Shown in pieces: positions 46,808 to 58,425 of a DNA stretch of 64,000 bases. This DNA comes from Gnetum montanum. Taxonomy: Eukaryota; Streptophyta; Gnetopsida; Gnetales; Gnetaceae. The stretch spans positions 424,577 to 488,576 of the forward strand of contig MNCI01007715.1 in NCBI GenBank assembly GCA_015680685.1. The letters are read 5' to 3'. The position numbers were made by a program, and so were the translations under genes. The first letter of the stretch is position 1. Every line of letters begins with the position of its first letter. The notes under the pieces were generated by a model. It was not told where the DNA came from, did no database searches, and saw nothing but the letters and a program-made list of their open reading frames with translations.

Positions 46808-47494
46808 CTAGCCTTTTTCTCCTAGGGAACAGAAAATCATATCTATTCCAATGATGTAGGGAGCCATAGAGTCTATGAAATGAGACCCTATACCAATGTC
46901 AAAGCTGTTGTCGTTGATTTGCATGAAGTTGGTTGTCCTTATAATGGAATTGTTCAATTGAATGGGGATCCCAAATGCCAAATGAGTTAGATACCTGACA
47001 CCATTCATGGTATCTATTCTAAGCAATTTTGGTTGCACCCATGTGGTTAGAACATCCTTGTGCATGAAATTGAGTGTTGTGCTAGTGTTGATGAAATCTA
47101 TATATTTCTTCCACTTATCGACTTCATCTGTGGAAATCTTGATAGGAATCAAGATTACATTGATTACAGACAACATTTGTTTTACCTGATGCTATTGTTC
47201 TTCATTAAGGTTGTCTAATGGTATTGTTGTTGCTACCATTGCTTTTGTTCTAAACCATTCATTTTTAACCTGGAACCTTTTCTCATAAGGGGTTATGAGA
47301 AACTTGATAGGTACCTTCACAATAACTTGTGCTAGAACTTCAGGGACTTCACTTTTGTTGAATGAAGTGGTTGGAGAACAGGTGGAACAACTAGCATTGT
47401 AATTAATAGTATTTTGCAAAATAGAAAATGGGTTAGAAACTAAATCGTCATTGTTGTAAGAGTCTACTTCTTCTTCTAGATGGTCTTGTTCCAT
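46808..47494 (-). pseudogene. Pararetroviral aspartic protease
   Basis: Two open pieces (47,494-47,192 and 47,176-46,808, same frame) form a retropepsin-like domain. The active-site segment reads FINTSTTLNFM where a D-T-G triplet is expected, so catalysis is lost. The end has YIIGIDMIF, matching the hydrophobic I-x-G-x-D/P-x-x-F close of viral proteases. The virus uses this enzyme to cut its polyprotein. It ends about 130 bases before the inverted-repeat junction. Confidence 0.75.
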
Positions 47495-47699
47495 GAATTG
47501 GAGTAATTATTCAAATTCTTCTGGCGTGAGATTCATCAACTCTTTTTCTTCAATATCTTCTTCTCTGGACCTAGCCATGAACATCCAAGGATGATGTTCA
47601 TTATATTCATCTTCATCTTTAGACTCCTCACTTTTAGTTTTTTCTTCATCATTTGATAGCAACTTGATTTGATAGACTTGTTGTTGCTCTTCTTTTGGA

Positions 47700-48945
47700 T
47701 CATCTACATATTCCTAGTCTTGTTCATATTTTTCAAAGAAAGGTTTGATCTTAGGATCTAATTTCTTTTTAAAACATTCATAAGAGTAATGTCCCATCTC
47801 CTTACAATTATAACAACATACTACTTTCTTTGTGACTGGACCTTTACGATGTTTTATAAACATTCTTCTTCTTCTTGGGAAGGAAGGCATTTTTCTTGGT
47901 TTCCATTGTCGAGATGGTTTAGCTGAGAAAAACATTTTAAACCTTTTGTATCTTGGCGGTCCGCATCGATGACTTTGATGAGGTGGTCTCGGGGTTGGCC
48001 TGAACACATCCACTTCATCTAGATAGGAACAAGCTTCAGCAGAGGGCATCAACTTTGTCAAAGAAATTTGGTTGTAGCTCTTGTCATGCCATATGGATGA
48101 TGTTGGTGAAATACATTGTTGATAGATCGATTTGTTTGTCTATCAACTTGTATAGAACCATATGCCCTAATTTTGCTGGGAATGCTTCTAAGTACAAGTA
48201 AGCAATCATAGTATCCCTATGAAGTGCTAACCTATACAATTCTTTAGCATTCTTAGCACTAAATTGCTAAAGGAAAGCCAAATTGTGCAATTTTCATTGA
48301 GATAGCATTAACTTATCTTTTAACCTTAAATTGATAGATAAATCAACTATAAATTTTGTAACTAAAGCCACAAAAAGTCCTTGCAAACCTCCTTGTAAAA
48401 GTTGCTCTTGTTGATCCAGTGTAGAACTTTCCCACCAATGACAAATTTTTCCTGCAGACCTTGTTAATCCTCCAGTGATTGTTGTTCTTTCATTAAGATT
48501 TAGAACATTCATTGCAACTCGTAGCTGATTGATCCATAATCTGAGGGCATGCAAAACTTCTTTTGGGGGTAAGTAATCTACGTCGATTATTGGTACCGTT
48601 GCTGTTGGCCATTGTTGAAATGCCGTGAAGGTTAGCAGTTGTTGATGTTGATTCCAAGGTGGTCTTGGAATTGTTCTCCTAGCCATCATGAGTCTAGTCT
48701 AAAAACTAGAGTCATTGGTCATTGAATGCATTTGATGTAGCCTCAATCCCTCATTCTATCTTTCATTTTGGCCTTCTTTAGATGGAGGTGGAGCTAAAGC
48801 ATGGGCAGCCATGGTTGAAGATGGCTGTTGTGGTTGTTTCAACTTTTTCTCAGCTTTAAGCTTTTGAATTTTGCTTAGAGGGTCTTCAGTTTGTTGATTA
48901 TGATGATGAACCATGTCTAATGGCTTAGGCAACTTCAATTGATTC
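47700..48945 (-). pseudogene. Pararetroviral coat protein with CCHC zinc finger
   Basis: Upstream is a coiled-coil-like Lys/Gln/Pro stretch (48,938-48,756). The capsid core follows (48,689-48,294): IDVDYLPPKEVLHALRLWIN, then GKICHWWESSTLDQQEQL. After a frame change come a basic stretch (RRRRMFIKHRK) and the zinc finger CYNCKEMGHYSYEC at about 47,775-47,820, which fits C-x2-C-x4-H-x4-C. This set is diagnostic for Caulimoviridae coat proteins, which package the DNA genome. Broken by stops and a frameshift near 48,100-48,290. Confidence 0.85.
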
Positions 48946-49103
48946 TCCAGAGTAAAAATCTCCTTCTAGACAAGTACTTTTCTTTCTACTGTTTTAGAGG
49001 CTTCTTGATCTTGGAATCTTTCTTAAATATCTACTAACCTTGTTTCTAATTCGCCGATCAATCATTCTATATTGACTATAGAACCTTCCATCAAATTCCA
49101 ATT

Positions 49104-49540
49104 TTAGGAATGATAAGTGGTCCAATTAACCAAATAATTTAACTGGTAGATCTCATCCTTTTGACTTTGGGATGAATCAATAGAATGCTCCAACAAATAA
49201 CTACAATTAGCATGCATATTAGGTAGCTCAGCATCTTCATTCACCATTGTCATGTATGAACTTCGAGGTGGCCATTTGCCTCCAAACACCAATCTTTTTC
49301 CATGGATAGTTTTATGGGACTGCAACATGAACAGATGACTTTTGACATCATAGTTTGTTGAAGAGGGCTTTTTTGAACTTGAAGATGCTCCAAAATGTGA
49401 ACCATGTTTTACTGATGGTAGGGTAGGTGGCAATGCTTCTAGGGAGATAACTGTAGATCTTGCAAATTGCTGCATCGAGTACTTACTCCAATGATGATGA
49501 TGCTTTGGAATTATCTAAATTTCTTGATCCTTCAGGTATG
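49104..49540 (-). pseudogene. Pararetroviral linker region between movement and coat proteins
   Basis: A 123-residue open piece, Ser-rich in its first part (FGASSSSKKPSST), with no domain I recognise. Same frame as the movement protein, so it belongs to one polyprotein. Confidence 0.55.
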
Positions 49541-49559
49541 GCTGCACCCTCGAAAAGCC

Positions 49560-50219
49560 TTGTACATAACCTTACACATCGATGCTCCTTCCAGATGCTA
49601 TAAAATGCTTACTTCCAATAGAAAATTTGACTCCCCACTTTAATTTTTCATTCATCAAAATTGTGTTAGTAAGTTGAAATGTTCCTTGAGCTCCAATAGT
49701 TGCATACATAGAACCTGGGAGCAACTGGACACCATGGATTTCCACACAAAGCAATAGAGTAGAGGAAATATATTTTTTGCTTAAGGCCAATTAAAAGTTT
49801 GGCTGAATAGAGCATAAAGCATCTGCATTTAGTATACCCTTGAACTGATAGTTTTTAACGAAATCCCAAACTGTATCTGGATCATCATGCAAACTCGCAC
49901 CACCAATGATTCTACTATCTAACAGGGTAACCATAAACTTAGCTCCTATGTCATAATCAAACATTGGACTCACAATTATGTCTATTTTACCCAAATGAAC
50001 ATAGTGAAAACCCTTATTCTTCCACTCAGAAACTTCTTCTTCCATGAAAAAGGGTAGGAAAACAGGATGAATACCATGGCCCTTAATATCTAAAAGGGCT
50101 TCACACTACTTAATACTTGTGGACATATGTGCAAAGAAAATGTTACTAAAATTATAAATAGCTTGCTTTATCACATCAGGAAAATTAATCTTGCCATCAC
50201 TACTAACAAACGACCTTTT
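49560..50219 (-). pseudogene. Pararetroviral movement protein (30K type)
   Basis: Two adjoining pieces (50,045-49,791 and 49,790-49,572) in one frame with a single stop between them. WKNKGFHYVHLGKIDIIVSP and the DSRIIGG segment resemble the core of the 30K movement family, followed by GILNADALCSIQPNF and GVKFSIGSKHF. Movement proteins carry virus through plasmodesmata. Assignment rests on position before the coat protein and on this core. Confidence 0.6.
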
Positions 50220-51394
50220 TTACAGTAAAACTTCATGGAGGGGAAGAATAGCTTTATGATCTTTAGACATTTCTTCAGAATCATTTTCAAGAATATCAAT
50301 GTACTTACCTTGCATCATAAAAGCACAATGTGTTTCTGGATCATAATCTTCTATGTCCATTAGATCTTGTTCTTCTCCATCAGCCACTATATGTTGAAGG
50401 CGAAAAACTCTTTGGCAGAATTCATGTTCTTCTTCAACATTAAGTGTCATAGCAACTAACTCATCAGCTACTTTTGTTGAGTATTCTTCAAAGCGGACCT
50501 TTTCGCTAACTTTAATTTGACAAATCAATTTGTCATCTTTAGCTTGAAATGAATTGGGTGATTCAGGCCCAATCAAATCTTCCAATGGATGTTTCCTTTC
50601 TTCTTGTTACCAATCATTAAAATATTCAGAAGGATAGATGAAAAGTTCACCTTGCTTGGAATAAGCATGCACTTGTACAACATTGTCTTCATCTCTAGTC
50701 TTCATCTAAGGGACTACTTGATCATCATTCAATCCAAAATCTTCAAGGGACTTGTGAATAGAGATCAAACCTCCAATATTTGATGATTTGTCCATCTGAG
50801 CTAAATTTTCTTCATGAAACTCCATGATTGCTTTTCCTTTTTGTATTTTTCTTCTACTAATTTTTGTGAATTTTTTTCAAACAAACTAACAAAATCTTCA
50901 TGAAACTTTAACAATTCATCTTGCAAAGGAATAGGAACCATATCTATAATATTAAGCAAATTGGAAGGAACAGATGGACTTCTTTTAGGCATCAAATTTT
51001 CACTAGGATCATAACTTGTGAGAGCAGGAATAGAAGAATAACCATGGCCCATTGTCCAATAAAAATTGGAAATTACTTCTTCTTGTTTTGCAATGGTCTT
51101 ACCAACTAGCACCCAAAGCATGTTTCCATACTTCTTTCTTGCTATAGGGGCATGACCTTTGTTAGTGCTAATATAGTCATAAATCACTTTTGCCAAGGCT
51201 GTGATACCATTTTCTGGGTTTGTTGCCCTAGCGGGGTCTGCTATGGCAATCTTTGGCCTATGATGACCACATGCAGAGCACATCTCCTATTGACCTTGCA
51301 TCAATTCTTGCATAAGGGCCTCATGATATTCTTTTGAAGATGGAAAATTCTCTTTTGCTTCTATGTATTCTTGCACCTTAGTGAAAAAGGCCAT
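50220..51394 (-). pseudogene. Pararetroviral polyprotein N-terminal region
   Basis: The first ATG of the polyprotein is at 51,394 (MAFFTKVQEYIEAKE). The same start stands at 46,572 in the left arm, which supports it. One in-frame stop lies near 51,288. The frame runs to 50,801, changes, and continues 50,585-50,220 with an acidic region (EEQDLMDIEDYD). No known domain is seen. The piece 51,283-50,801 has CSACGHHRP near its start, a possible metal-binding pattern. Confidence 0.6.
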
Positions 51395-53289
51395 GATGGA
51401 AGAGGAAAAGACAATGAATATGGTGCAGAAATCTAATACTATTTTGCTTTGCTAACTCACTCAGCATTGGCTGCAACATAGTTGTGATCGCTTCAATTCT
51501 CCTAATGACTAGTGATACTAGCAACAATCCATGCAACAAAGTAGAATTACTTGCAAACAATATAGTATCTTATTGCTGAACCACACCTAAAGCTTCTTCA
51601 CACATTACAAATTATAGGCTTACAAAGCACACAAGGTAAGAGCAAGCAAAGTTCTTATCTTATACTTTTACACAACACTTAAGATGCCTCTCGCTTACTT
51701 TCTTACTGACTAGAGAGGGGTATTTATTTACGAACAAGCACAATGTGTTGTTCCTACATTCACACAACATACTAGAAACAAAACACGCCACGATAAAGAC
51801 AATGGGTGATCCACGTTTCACCCTTAGAGACTATGCAAGATGGCATGATGAATAGAGGAAATTCAGCTATGTGCTTTACTACAATCATCACATGTATTCA
51901 TTAGCTTGCCCACTTATTCAATAAGGCTTGGCAGTGACATTTCACCTTGAGCTTCCTCAAGTTGACATGGAGGCCTTTCCAAAATTCATTCATTTGCATA
52001 CAACATGGTCTCCAGATATAGGTTGATCCTCTAAAATGTGGTGCAAAGTTGAGCTTCCCATCCATTGAAATCTAGAAGCATTAAGAAATATTTTCTGGAA
52101 AATTGGTTGGGAAAGAGAGGATGCCTAATCAACAAAATATTGTCCAAGACTTTAGATAGTCTTAGATGCTCAAGGAGTTTAGGCTCTAGGTGGGACCACT
52201 TTAGATTATTTACAATACATTCAATGTGACTGGCCATGTTAACATAGAAATCAAGGTTGGGATAGTTGTGAGTGATGCTGGTTAAAGGTTCTTGGCAAAA
52301 TATTGCACAAATTTGTTGACACCAACGAACTTGATCTTCCAATGTTTGGATGGGCTATGTCCTCCATTGCTCATCTTGAAGTGCTGTTGATGTTCTACTC
52401 GAACTGCTTCCACTTCTACTAAGGGAATGATGCATCATCATCATGTGGGTGGAATCAGGTGCTTCTTCCTTCAATTCACGAGTTAAGGCATTTGGCAAAT
52501 AGTTGACTGGACCCATAATACGTTCAACTAAAAACTGGTACTAGGACAATAGAAATTGCCACCAAGCAAACCGTTGCAACTTTGGTGAAGGATTAATTTT
52601 TATTTTGAGTAGAGTAAGATTTGATGAATTCTTTCGCAGAATAAATGAACCTTCAATTAAATAAATGTGAAATTTTTCTATACCTTTAATTGCCACTAAA
52701 ATCTCCTTCTTAGCTGGCCAGTAATTCAGCTCATTCTTATGAAAAATGCTCGAAGCATAGGCACAAATATCTTCTCGTCCTCTAACTTGGGCTAATTGAA
52801 GCAGAACTGTAGCCTAGGCATCATAACTTGCATCAGTGTTTAGGATGAATGGTCCCTTCAAGATTGGTGAAAGTGGTGGAAGTGTCTGGCATTCCTTCTT
52901 CAGTTGTTACACTTGCTTTGTAGCTTTACTAGACCATTGAAAGGGAATTGGATTTTTACAATGATGTATTTCAGATGTTTTATCCATAAATTTTTTAATA
53001 TGTTTTGCAACATAATTCAATCACCCTAAAAACCTTAAACATTAATCTTTCAAATCTAATACATGAGGAAATAAAGAAAATTTTGTTCAACACATGAGGC
53101 TGCAAAAAAATCTTGCCTTCTTTTAGCTGCACACCCAGAAAGTTGATCTCCATTTGTGCAACTTGGAATTTATTTCCATCTCCAGATAGCCCAATCCGAA
53201 TCTCATGTTGTTGGCATAGATTTGCAAACTTCTTTAGGTTTTGAATGTGTTGTAGCCATTTTATGCACATCCTCCTCAACTAGCTTGAT
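51395..53289 (-). pseudogene. Pararetroviral RNase H, downstream region and promoter (right arm)
   Basis: Reading down from 53,289: the end of RT (GVQLKEGKIFLQPHVLNK, 53,279-52,995), RNase H, the conserved post-RNase H region (52,342-52,031) and the intergenic region. The RT palm with YIDD is missing here: the sequence jumps from KFDYKSGYH (53,290) to HIQNLKKFA, a loss of roughly 250 bases that the left arm still holds. Confidence 0.85.
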
Positions 53290-53738
53290 CTAATGATAGC
53301 CGCTCTTATAATCAAATTTGCGAAGGATTTTCTTTGCAGCTACCTTTTGGATTAATAGTTTCTTATTGGGAAGAGTCCATTTGATTTCAATGGTTACAAC
53401 ATTCAAAGGGATGTAATTGATAACCATACGAGCTTTACCTCTTTCTTTTTCAGCATGATTGCACACCATGAAACAGGAACATGCATAATTAGGCTGAGAT
53501 GGTCTAATTAATCCTCGTTCAAGAAACTCTGCTACTTGACTTTGAACTTCTTCAGCATCTTGTTGGTTTAAAATTATGGGCTTATTTTGAATTGGAATAT
53601 TATGCACTATTGGGATATAAGCTACAGGACTATCCTTATTCCAATAAGTTAAAGGATGATCACAACAGTAATTCTTCAAAGCTTCTATAACTTGTACCAA
53701 GTCCTTAGCTTCTTTTTCATAAGTTTTCATAGCTTCTA
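53290..53738 (-). pseudogene. Pararetroviral RT N-terminal part
   Basis: An open piece of 146 residues from 53,730: VAEFLERGLIRPSQPNYAC, GKARMVINYIPLNVVTIEIK and LRKFDYKSGYH, the finger region of a Caulimoviridae RT. It marks the right edge of the insertion; LINE sequence follows at once. Confidence 0.85.
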
Positions 53739-54145
53739 TAAAATGATACTAATAAAATTGAAGGGAAAATTTTATAGGACAACAATTAGGCCTGCTATCT
53801 TATATAATGTTGAATATTGGGTAATACAAAAGTGGCATGAATAAAAAATCTATGTTGAAAAAAAGTGAATGCTTAAATAGATGTTGAATGTTACTAGAAG
53901 AGATAAGCAATAAGAATGACATATTAATTAGTTTGGACATGCACAAAGAAGATCAGATAATCAGCCTATAAATAAAGATTACTTCATTACTATTCTAAGA
54001 AGACATTTGAAAAAATGATCAAAAATGATTTAATGAAACTAAAATTAAATAAGGACCTAGCTTTTCATAGAGGATAATGGCCAAAAAGAGGTTATGTAAC
54101 CAACCCCCTTTTGTTGGGGCAAGGCTAGGATGACGACGACGACAT
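53739..54145 (+). mobile_element. RTE LINE 3' end after the pararetrovirus
   Basis: The first 36 bases repeat 44,548-44,583. The LINE protein then continues (GKFYRTTIRPAILYNVEYWV, then a FGHAQRRSDNQPINK stretch) and the element ends in (GAC)n at about 54,130-54,145, a normal RTE terminus. Confidence 0.85.
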
Positions 54146-55150
54146 TGTTATCAAGGGATAATGACATAAGGAGACTTTCCTTAACCATGAGCTTCTATGA
54201 ATAGAATAATTTCAAATATTGTTAGTGGATCATGAATTGATCCATTAGGGTACCATTTAAAAATGATCCTCAAATGAGAATCTAGTATTATATCACAACA
54301 CATGAATACAAAATTTTCATATTATAACATTAGATTACCAAGTTCTCAAGGCATTGAAGTCGAAGAGTTGCTCACAACATTAATGGAAGAAAATAAAGCC
54401 ACACATATATAAGCATCATACTTTGACAAGAAGCATTGATATAACACACATAGAATCATCTTCTTAAATTTTCGTAAGGATCAACTGTTAGAATAGAATT
54501 TGTTTCTCTTATAATTTACCACATCTAACTTGGCCACACAACTATCTTTGCACAAACTAAAGTTCATTTATAGAATCCCCTTGGCATACCACATGATATG
54601 TTAATTGAAAGTTTTGAGCTCAAGTAAGTTTTTTTTTTCGGTATTAGAGCTTAAATCCAACAAGAAAGGAACTTTCTTTGAGTAAACCAACCCTTGAATT
54701 ATTTGGGCCATTTCTACTCTAGGTAGATGATGCTTAATTATGTCATCTACTTGTAACAACTATCCTCATGATTAGATCCTCTATAAGTGAAAGATTAGGA
54801 TCTTTTCACTTTTCTCTAAGCATCTTATGTGTCACTCATGATTGTATTGCATATATGAATGAGTCTTTTGCTTGAACAAAAACCTTTGCTTTGATACTAA
54901 GTGTAATAACACTACCTTAGAGAGGGCTACTTGGTACCATCCTTGAGTCCTAAAATCACTAAGTTTTCTTAGGCAAACTAAAGATGGACTATGCCTCAAT
55001 GTACTCAAGGAACTTATGAGCACAATAAGAATACACAACACACATCTCACTTGTTAGCTCATTGGTTAGAAATATTGTGAAGATGCCTCAAATAATTGTA
55101 TAAGTGATGAAACCATTAAGACATGGGTAGAGACTAAAATAATTGGTTGC
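54146..55150. other. Unassigned AT-rich sequence
   Basis: No gene or repeat could be named. A decayed copia-like flavour around 54,500-54,800 is too weak to call. Confidence 0.35.
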
Positions 55151-58100
55151 TAAAAAACTAAAAATCGTAGCACAACAACCTTAACCCTGAATCCCTAGGG
55201 CCTTTGGAAGATGGGATTCAGGGTGCCCTAGACAGTCCAACAGATCACCCAAGGACTTAGAGGAGGGTAAAACAAGGTAAATAAAATGAAAATATGATTG
55301 TAGATTTGAAAATGTGAATGCACTGAAAATAAATAATAGATCTAATTCATAAAAAACCCAAAACTATAAACTTTATTTCAAAAAATGAAAAAAAAAGAAG
55401 TTTAGAGATTATGTACAAAAATGTGATTGAGAGTAGGGGGTTCACTTAGATGGGGTTCAGAATTTGTTGAAGCCAATGTAATCAACTCCATGATCTAGAT
55501 GCTCTACCACTCTTGATGCTATTGAACCTTTGCTACTTCTTCAGATCTGCAATGTTGGTTGTCTTGGGGAAATGAGAAATGTGAGAGATTTGGGTTACTA
55601 AGGTAGGAAATGCTAGGAGTGGAGGTTCCTACAAGCATAGCATAGATACCAAGATTTCACAAATCTCAAGGGGGGTTACAGGGGGGTAACAAGGCCACAA
55701 GGGTTCCACCCTAAGAAGAATCCAAGGAGTTGTGTAGATGCAAGGGTTGTAAGAACTCTTAAGTGTTGAAAATTCTTGAAATGCCAAAGGGTTTTTGCTA
55801 AAAAATTCTTGGAACTTGTTTATGGTGTTTGGTGTTTGGTGCTTGGTTATATAGTGTTTTTGGGGCATAAATCTTGTTGCAAATTGGCTATAAATTTCTA
55901 CCACACTTAGGTTAGTGGATGCCCAAATTTGCAGGGTTATTATGTATGGAAAGTGCCATACCCCCATGACCATTCCATTTACTAAAAATAGTAATGGGGA
56001 TACACCATCCACGTTGGGGTGCATGGTCAATGTTGAAGTTAATGAAGTGTTGAAATCTAGTCCATGTTGCTTCTACATTGCAGGGAAGGATTATCAACAC
56101 TTGGGGGGAGGGGGAAGGTCATATGGCCCCCCTCCCATGCTATGCATGCATACCACACCTTCTAGATTGGGATTATGTGGGATGCACCCCTCCACACTAG
56201 TAGTAGGTGAGATCTACCCCTCTATGTTAGGGGTAGGTGAACTACACTCCTCATGCATGCATTTGCAGCATAGAAAGTACTATAGCCTTCATAAAACCCA
56301 TGAAATTGCCATTTTTTGGCATCCCAAAAGGCATTTTGATGCTTCCAAATCTAAATATAGTTCTTACATGACTTTTTCCACTTGGGTGATGAGGCTTTGA
56401 CCACTTGTGAGGTAATTTTCAACCCCAAAAGTATGAAATACATGAGATTATCCCTCATGGGTTACAACCTTTACATTTACAATGAGCTTTTGCCTTGGGT
56501 TTCATGAGGTGAAGGCTACATGATGAAAAATGATTACAACATGCAAATTTTGGTGGTGTTTCAATGGTCCCTCTTTGTTAGTGTTGGGAAGATTGATTTG
56601 AGAGGCACCAACAAAGAATACCAAACACCATTGTATGTCCACCACCAACGTTCCCTCTCCATGCTTGATCCAGTCATGTCAAACCATGTCGAAGAGTGCT
56701 AATGACAATGGAGTAAGGCTAGGATGATGAAATGGTACTGAGTGTTGGAGCTGGAAATTTTAGTTGCTAGAATGAAAACCAAAAGATTGGAGCATTAGAA
56801 GTCTTAACCCTGAATCTAAAGGGCTTGTAAAGAATAGGATTTAGTATGCCATGGATGGTCTTGTTGATCACCTAGGGACTTACAAAATGTAAACAGAAAT
56901 GATAGTAAAAACATAGACATAGACGTAAATGAAATTGAAAACAAAAATGTAAACATAAACAAAAATGAAATTGGAGTTACAGATCCAAAAGTGAAAACAA
57001 GTGCAAAAATAAAAATGTGAACTAGAACTTGCATAACATGAACAATAACTTTATAAAGAATAAAGAAAAAGGTTCATGAAGCAAATATTTCATGCTAAAG
57101 GCACTACAAGTTGGTGGCAGGAGCTTGAAGTCTATTAGAGAAGGTAGATTGTGTTCTTCTGTAACTTCACGATCTGATTTCTTCCTAGCTCCAGTTTCTG
57201 GTAACTTTCCACCAAGATCTACAACGTGGTTATGGAAATGGGTTTTCACTTTTTGGAGTAATGGAAACTATATGGGAGTCTCTGTGCCTAGCACAGTACT
57301 AGTTTCTACTATCAAAAAGTGGAATTTGGGCTACAAATGAGCTTTGATTGATGGAAAAATGGAAAATTTGTTGTTACAGATGTGAAGCTTGCAATTGTTG
57401 TTAGAATGCCGAAAAATGCTTAGAATGCCAAAGTGTTTGGAAACACAAAAGTATTAAAACCTAAAAATGGTGTTCATGTTGGAGATTTATAGGGCTAGTG
57501 TGTTTGTTTTTAGGTCTAACATGATTGTTGAAAAATTGGATCACCTTGCAGGTGGCAGCGGTCATATATTTTTAGCATAGTTGCCATTTATAGTAATTCT
57601 AGAATGGCCTATAACCACAAAACCCATTTGTTTACTATAAATAGTAAAAAAACTTTTGTGAATACACTAGCACAATTCCTCCTATGCTAGTATTGGTGAA
57701 CTATGCTAAGATTGTTGGAAAATGTCAAAAGTGGTAGAGAATGTGCAAAAATTTGGAAACTGTGGAAATGGTGAAGTCCATTGGAAAGTGCCATGCCTAA
57801 TGGAGAATATTGTCTATGTTGGTTGATGTTAACTTGGAATGACTACATTGGCTATTGTTGGAAAATATGGAAATTCCAACAATCCCAACGTTGCACTTCT
57901 ACTAGGTATTGGTAGTGACTACACTATCTACTATAGCTACTATGACTACTATAGCTATTGTGTCTATTGAAAATGGCTCCAATGTAGTTGGGGCTATACC
58001 CATATAAAAAACCATGAAAATGTTAATTTTAGCCATTTCCAAGGCATTTTTAGCCTTCCCAAACATAGATATGGATATGGGATACCTTTTTCCACTTAGG

Positions 58101-58425
58101 AAGCATAAAAATAATAACTTTTGAAGTTTTTTTTAGGTCCAAAAATCTAAAGTATACAATATTGTAACTCATGGACTACATATCTCACATTTACAATGCA
58201 TCCTTGCCCCAAGTTGGGAAATGAAGGTTGCAACATGAAATTTAATAGTGTTTCATTGGTCCCTCTTTTTTGATGTCTGAAGATTTGATCTAAGAGGCAT
58301 TAAAAAGAATACAAAACATCACTATGGGGCCACCACCAACGTCCCCTCTTCGCACTTGATTCAGTTGTGTTGAAACACAACAAAGAGTGCTTGTAATGAT
58401 GTGATAAGGCTATGATGAAGAAATG
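55150..58425. repeat. Diverged direct duplication, two units of about 1.6 kb
   Basis: Unit 1 (about 55,150-56,735) and unit 2 (about 56,790-58,425) share order and wording: CTTAACCCTGAATC near the start (55,179; 56,802), then GATCACC-AGGGACTTA-like, then GTTTCAATGGTCCCTCTTT (56,557) matching GTTTCATTGGTCCCTCTTT (58,251), and at the end CCACCAACGT (56,641; 58,331) and AAGAGTGCT. Both close with AAGGCTAGGATGATGA-like sequence. No protein domain was seen. The unit may be a non-autonomous mobile element or a segmental duplication. Confidence 0.65.

Larger units (their letters stand above)
44584..53738. mobile_element. Endogenous pararetrovirus locus (Caulimoviridae) with inverted partial copy
   Basis: The minus strand from 53,738 to about 46,685 carries, in viral order, RT N-part, RNase H, post-RNase H region, intergenic promoter region, N-terminal region, movement protein, coat protein and protease: about 7.05 kb, one genome length of a circular virus opened between protease and RT. 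The plus strand from 44,584 to 46,684 repeats RT palm through the start of the N-terminal region in inverted orientation. No LTRs and no integrase are present, as expected for this family. All reading frames are broken. The genus cannot be fixed from sequence alone. Confidence 0.9.
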
